Shown here piece after piece: positions 5,850 to 9,232 of a DNA stretch of 9,232 bases (within the stretch, counting starts at the first letter, position 1; the number at the start of each line of letters is the position of its first letter). The translations under genes were made by a program, and so were the position numbers. The DNA is taken from contig BQJH01000107.1 in NCBI GenBank assembly GCA_021604605.1, forward strand, positions 1 to 9,232, given 5' to 3'. A model generated the notes under the pieces. The model was not told where the DNA came from and ran no database searches. It was given only the letters and a program-made list of their open reading frames with translations. Source of the stretch: Hyphococcus sp. GTDB taxonomy: Bacteria; Pseudomonadota; Alphaproteobacteria; Caulobacterales; Parvularculaceae.

Positions 5850-5924
5850 TCACGAAAGTTTAGCCATCGATGCAAATTGCACTTTGCCCTCCAGCGATGA
5901 GTCTAAGCCAGAAATGTACCCAAC

Positions 5925-5952
5925 AAAAAAGGAGGCCCCGAGGGGCCGCCTT
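5925..5952 (-). terminator. Intrinsic terminator of the TonB-dependent receptor gene
   Basis: Left arm AAGGAGGCCCC (5929-5939) pairs with GGGGCCGCCTT (5942-5952) with one A/G mismatch and a tight loop. Read on the minus strand the stem is followed by TTTTTT (complement of 5925-5930). It begins 24 bases after the receptor stop. On the plus strand the stem is followed only by a mixed C/T run, so it may also slow transcription coming from the small peptide gene. Confidence 0.88.
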
Positions 5953-5976
5953 CTTCATTCTTAGTTTGACTATTGC

Positions 5977-8900
5977 TTAGAATGCAACGTCGAGGCCGAA
6001 GCGTACTGTACGCGGTGTCTGATACGTCAATGGCGTACCATAAGCAGCGCGTTCTGTACCACTACGTGTTTCACTGAACTCGTCAACGCTTGTCACGCTG
6101 TCGAAGTTGAAGATGTTAAACACGTCAGCGCGAAGCGTCATGTTCGTGCCTGTTGGCAGTTCCAGGTTGTAACGAGCTGAAACGTCAATGTTAGCAACCC
6201 AGTCACCTTTGACGCCTTCACCACGTGGAGACAGAACACGGTCGCCGGTTACACCGGTGCCGAGTTGTGTGTCACGGCAGTAGTGTGATGCTGCACCGTA
6301 AAGGTTCAGACCAACACCTGGGCCAGTTGGTGAACGCAGAGCCGGATCAAATGGGCTCAGGCCAACCGCGTCTGGGTGCAAGCCAAAGCAGCTGAACTTG
6401 CGTGGTGACGTAACTGCGATGTTCGTACCAAACGTCAACTCAGGCGTCACCTTATAGGCGCCCCAAAGTTTGAAAGAGTGAGTACGATCATTCGGCAACG
6501 GACCAAAGGCGCCGTCGAGGAAGCCAGACTTGTCATAGTCCTGAGTAATACCAGCATCTGTCTGACCGAAGTCTGACTGGATGTAGCCTTCTGAGTTACC
6601 ACGTGTACGCGCCCATGTGTACGAGCCCTGCAATGTCCACACGCCGTCAAACGCGCGCTCAAAGCTGAACTGTACTGAGTGGTAGTTCCGTGACGCTTTT
6701 TCGATACCGAGTTGATCAGCGGTGAACAACACAGTGCGAAGCTCAGTTTCACCTGGTAGTGGATCACTGAATGTAATCAGTGAGTCATTACCTGGGTTGA
6801 TGATCGTGTACTGGTGGAAACCAGTCCAGATCGATGAACAGTCAGTGACTGTTTCGTCAACGGCATTTGCAGGGTCGTCACAGTAGTTGTTGATGTAGTC
6901 ATCAACCGCTGCGTCTTCCGCTGTGGTGTTCAGCTTACGGTAGAGATATGTCAGACCAAGGGTCCACAGATCGCTAACTTGCTGCTCGTAACCGATGACA
7001 ATCTCGGTTTCTTTCGTCGCTTCGAGGTTACCCGAAATTGACGCCCGTGTGTCCTGAGTAGAACCGTCGCCAGTGACCTGACAGCCCGTACCTGAGCTAC
7101 CGCCAGTCAGATTGAACGGACATGCGTTTTCAGTCAGGAAGCCAGTGATCTGTGTATCCAGAACTGGAACACCATTGGCGCCGATTGATGAGAACGTCCA
7201 GAATTCACGGAAGAAGAATTCGCGAGCGCCCTGACGGAATGCTGTGTTTGCAGCAACCGGCAGATAGTAAACGCCATAGTTCGCGAAGAACTTCGAACGA
7301 CCGTCGCCAAAGACATCATAAGAGAAGCCAACCCGTGGGCCGAATTCTTTATTGAAGTCGATGAACTGTGAGCCGTCAGCTGTGAAGTTGTTGAACTGGT
7401 CAAGGCGAATGCCGAGATTAACAGTCAAACGATCTGTGACAGACCATTCATCCTGGAAGTAATAAGCGATGTTGCGGCCTTCGAATGAACCACCTGAATT
7501 AAAGTAGTTCAGCTCAACATACTCGTCACCTGCAGAGAGGAATGAACCGTCAACAACCGGGTCAGTAGCCGTTGCGGTATTGTAGTCAATGAACAAGCTG
7601 CCTGGAGGCGAAACTGGGTAAATGCCGCCAAACTGACCGTTCGCTGGACCGTTGCGAACCGTGGTGCGGTTGAAAAGGAGGTTTTCCTTATCAAAGCCCA
7701 TACGGATGTGGTGGTCGCCGAAGAACTCAACAAGAATGTCAACGTCAGCACGGATGAACTCACGTTCTGTTGTCCGTGGTGATGTAACAGATGTTGTCGT
7801 GTTCGGGCTAAGCTCAGTCGATACGGCGCCGCGTGAGTCGCGGACCCGTGAAAGACTAGAACCTGGCAGTGTTTCGTTACGGTCGTTGTTCTGACCATAA
7901 GCACCTGAAACCGTCAGCCACTCTGTCCAGTTACCAGTATATTTGGCAACCCAGCTTTCGCCGCCCTGGAAGAACAAAGTTGTAGCTGTAGCTGTACCGA
8001 AGGTGTCATCAACATCACGCAATGATGTGTCCGTATTGTCGAACGGCACGTTATCACGTGTTGTTTTGCGCTCTGTATCGAAATACGTGAACTCAAAGTG
8101 GTGATCATCATGCGGATAGGCGTCAACTTTGATGCCCCAGAAAGGATCAGTTGACTTGTCAACCAGCGCAAAATTTGAAGAGTTGCTTGGGTTGATAGCT
8201 TTCTGGTTGTTGAACTCAGCCAGACCATAAACAAAGAGCTTGTCTTTGATGACTGGGCCGCCAACTTCCAAAATCACGTCAACATTGTTACGCTCATCAG
8301 CACGGTTTGCAGCAGCAATCGTGTCAGGTGAGTCTGAACGCAATGTGTCAGGCGACCAGTTCACATGGAAAGCAGCCATCCAGTCGTTTGAACCAGATTT
8401 GGTAACCGCGTTCACGATACCGCCAGTCGCGCGGCCAAATTCAGCCGGGTAACCAGAAGTTTTAACTTCAACTGACTCATAGAACTCAAACGGCACGAAT
8501 GAACCGCCGAGGCCGTTGTCGAAGTTCGTCAGGTTCAGACCATTGAGGTAGAAAACGTTCTCACCAACTGATGAACCAGCGATCGCTGAAAGGTTCTGAC
8601 CACCATTGCCAAGTGTCGCAAAAGTCGTGTCGCCAAGAACCGCGCCAGGCGCAAGAAGCGTCACAGCATTTAGGTTACGAGCGATTGGAACATCTTTGAC
8701 GAGCTCTGCAACGTTGATGTTTACACCAACTGTTGTGTTCGCGAAGTCACGTGTCGCGCCTGTACCTTGAACAACGATTTCGTCCGTAGCGCTGCTACCG
8801 ACAGTGAAGACGTAGTCAGTTGATGTACCGGCAATAACTCGAACATTGTCGAGGTTTGAAACGCCAGCACTTGATTGAACGTCAACTGTGTAGCTGCCCT

Positions 8901-9159
8901 GTGGCAGACCAGAGAAGCGGAACGTACCTGAGCCGCTTGACGTTGTTGAGCGCGTGAAGCCTTGCGCGTTCGACGTAATGGTCACTGTAGCGCCAGAAAC
9001 AGGATTGCCGCTGGCGTCGATTACGTTACCGGACACACCGCCCGACGTGTAATCTTGCGCCGCAGCCGGTGACACCACCGCCGTCGACACAAATGCTGTC
9101 GGCGCTAGGGCCGCAACAGCCGCGCCCAATAAGGCGCGTGAACGAATAGATTTAGACAT
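5977..9159 (-). CDS. Oar-like TonB-dependent outer-membrane receptor with N-terminal carboxypeptidase-regulatory-like domain
   Basis: This 1060-residue protein should import an unidentified ligand across the outer membrane using TonB energy. A signal peptide (1-35) ends P-A-A-A-Q. Next comes a CarboxypepD-reg-like beta domain (about 40-120: GVSGNVIDASGNPVSGATVTI, FRFSGLPQGSYTVDV), a TonB-box-like DEIVVQG (126-132), and a plug (about 135-260: VPIARNLNAVTLLAPGA, YLNGLN, VEVKTSGYPAEFGRATGGIVNAVTKSGSN). A long beta-barrel follows and ends RFGLDVAF, with the C-terminal Phe expected for BAM-assembled porins. The only six Cys are paired by spacing in the barrel half (680/693, 760/774, 924/961), suggesting disulfide-stapled surface loops. 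GGAGGG (9164-9169) lies four bases before the ATG. Its gene ends at the terminator at 5925-5952. The family is abundant in marine alphaproteobacteria. The substrate cannot be told from sequence, and no transporter gene is adjacent within the window. Confidence 0.93.
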   Translation of the reverse strand: MSKSIRSRALLGAAVAALAPTAFVSTAVVSPAAAQDYTSGGVSGNVIDASGNPVSGATVTITSNAQGFTRSTTSSGSGTFRFSGLPQGSYTVDVQSSAGVSNLDNVRVIAGTSTDYVFTVGSSATDEIVVQGTGATRDFANTTVGVNINVAELVKDVPIARNLNAVTLLAPGAVLGDTTFATLGNGGQNLSAIAGSSVGENVFYLNGLNLTNFDNGLGGSFVPFEFYESVEVKTSGYPAEFGRATGGIVNAVTKSGSNDWMAAFHVNWSPDTLRSDSPDTIAAANRADERNNVDVILEVGGPVIKDKLFVYGLAEFNNQKAINPSNSSNFALVDKSTDPFWGIKVDAYPHDDHHFEFTYFDTERKTTRDNVPFDNTDTSLRDVDDTFGTATATTLFFQGGESWVAKYTGNWTEWLTVSGAYGQNNDRNETLPGSSLSRVRDSRGAVSTELSPNTTTSVTSPRTTEREFIRADVDILVEFFGDHHIRMGFDKENLLFNRTTVRNGPANGQFGGIYPVSPPGSLFIDYNTATATDPVVDGSFLSAGDEYVELNYFNSGGSFEGRNIAYYFQDEWSVTDRLTVNLGIRLDQFNNFTADGSQFIDFNKEFGPRVGFSYDVFGDGRSKFFANYGVYYLPVAANTAFRQGAREFFFREFWTFSSIGANGVPVLDTQITGFLTENACPFNLTGGSSGTGCQVTGDGSTQDTRASISGNLEATKETEIVIGYEQQVSDLWTLGLTYLYRKLNTTAEDAAVDDYINNYCDDPANAVDETVTDCSSIWTGFHQYTIINPGNDSLITFSDPLPGETELRTVLFTADQLGIEKASRNYHSVQFSFERAFDGVWTLQGSYTWARTRGNSEGYIQSDFGQTDAGITQDYDKSGFLDGAFGPLPNDRTHSFKLWGAYKVTPELTFGTNIAVTSPRKFSCFGLHPDAVGLSPFDPALRSPTGPGVGLNLYGAASHYCRDTQLGTGVTGDRVLSPRGEGVKGDWVANIDVSARYNLELPTGTNMTLRADVFNIFNFDSVTSVDEFSETRSGTERAAYGTPLTYQTPRTVRFGLDVAF

Positions 9160-9232
9160 TTATCCCTCCGAGTTAAACACAAGTCACAAACGCCCTGCTT
9201 GGTTACAAGCCGTCTGCGGGTTCGCCCCCCCG

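Noticed and set aside
5871..5979. Short plus-strand frame starting at ATG 5871
   Set aside because: There is no ribosome binding site, and the frame runs straight through the terminator hairpin into the convergent receptor gene.
7509..7904. 131-residue minus-strand frame inside the receptor gene
   Set aside because: It is an alternate-frame shadow of the TonB-dependent receptor with Ser/Thr/His-rich low-information content.

Overview
The window looks like chromosomal DNA from a Gram-negative alphaproteobacterium. The evidence is a 1060-residue Oar-like TonB-dependent receptor, several signal peptides ending in A-x-A-Q or A-Y-A, a Tat-type leader, and a CHASE2 adenylate cyclase with a secreted FecR-like partner. 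Base composition is moderate, roughly half G+C. A marine Hyphomonadaceae/Maricaulales-type organism would fit, but that placement is inference. I see no mobile elements, tRNA/rRNA genes or CRISPR arrays.

Layout. (1) Positions 1-1800, minus strand: a CsgG/HfaB-family secreted protein (745-1800), then a small exported protein of unknown function (1-595) whose 3' end lies beyond the left edge. Two GC-rich hairpins separate them. (2) Positions 1801-2026: a divergent control region with a 20-bp palindrome, a sigma-70-like promoter facing right, and a 28-bp inverted repeat lying across that promoter. (3) Positions 2027-5592, plus strand: an apparent operon of a secreted FecR-like protein, a CHASE2 class III adenylate cyclase whose gene overlaps the previous one, and an exported M48 metallopeptidase with a Tat-like leader. 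(4) Positions 5593-5976: a compact intergenic stretch. It holds a weak hairpin after the peptidase, a second copy of the palindrome from region 2, a 27-codon single-span membrane peptide with a strong ribosome binding site, and a good intrinsic terminator for the gene coming from the right. (5) Positions 5977-9159, minus strand: the TonB-dependent receptor, with its ribosome binding site and 73 bases of leader before the right edge.

How the parts may work together (inference). The CHASE2 protein should sense something in the periplasm and make cAMP in the cytoplasm. The FecR-like protein is a plausible periplasmic partner, and the M48 peptidase is an envelope quality-control enzyme. The divergent CsgG-family gene and its secreted neighbour look like an outer-membrane export or surface module. 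Together they suggest an envelope-sensing cassette. The near-identical palindrome upstream of the CsgG-family gene and upstream of the 27-residue membrane peptide suggests that one unidentified regulator controls both. No stretch longer than about 230 bases lacks a gene if the small peptide gene is accepted; without it, 5593-5976 is the longest gap.
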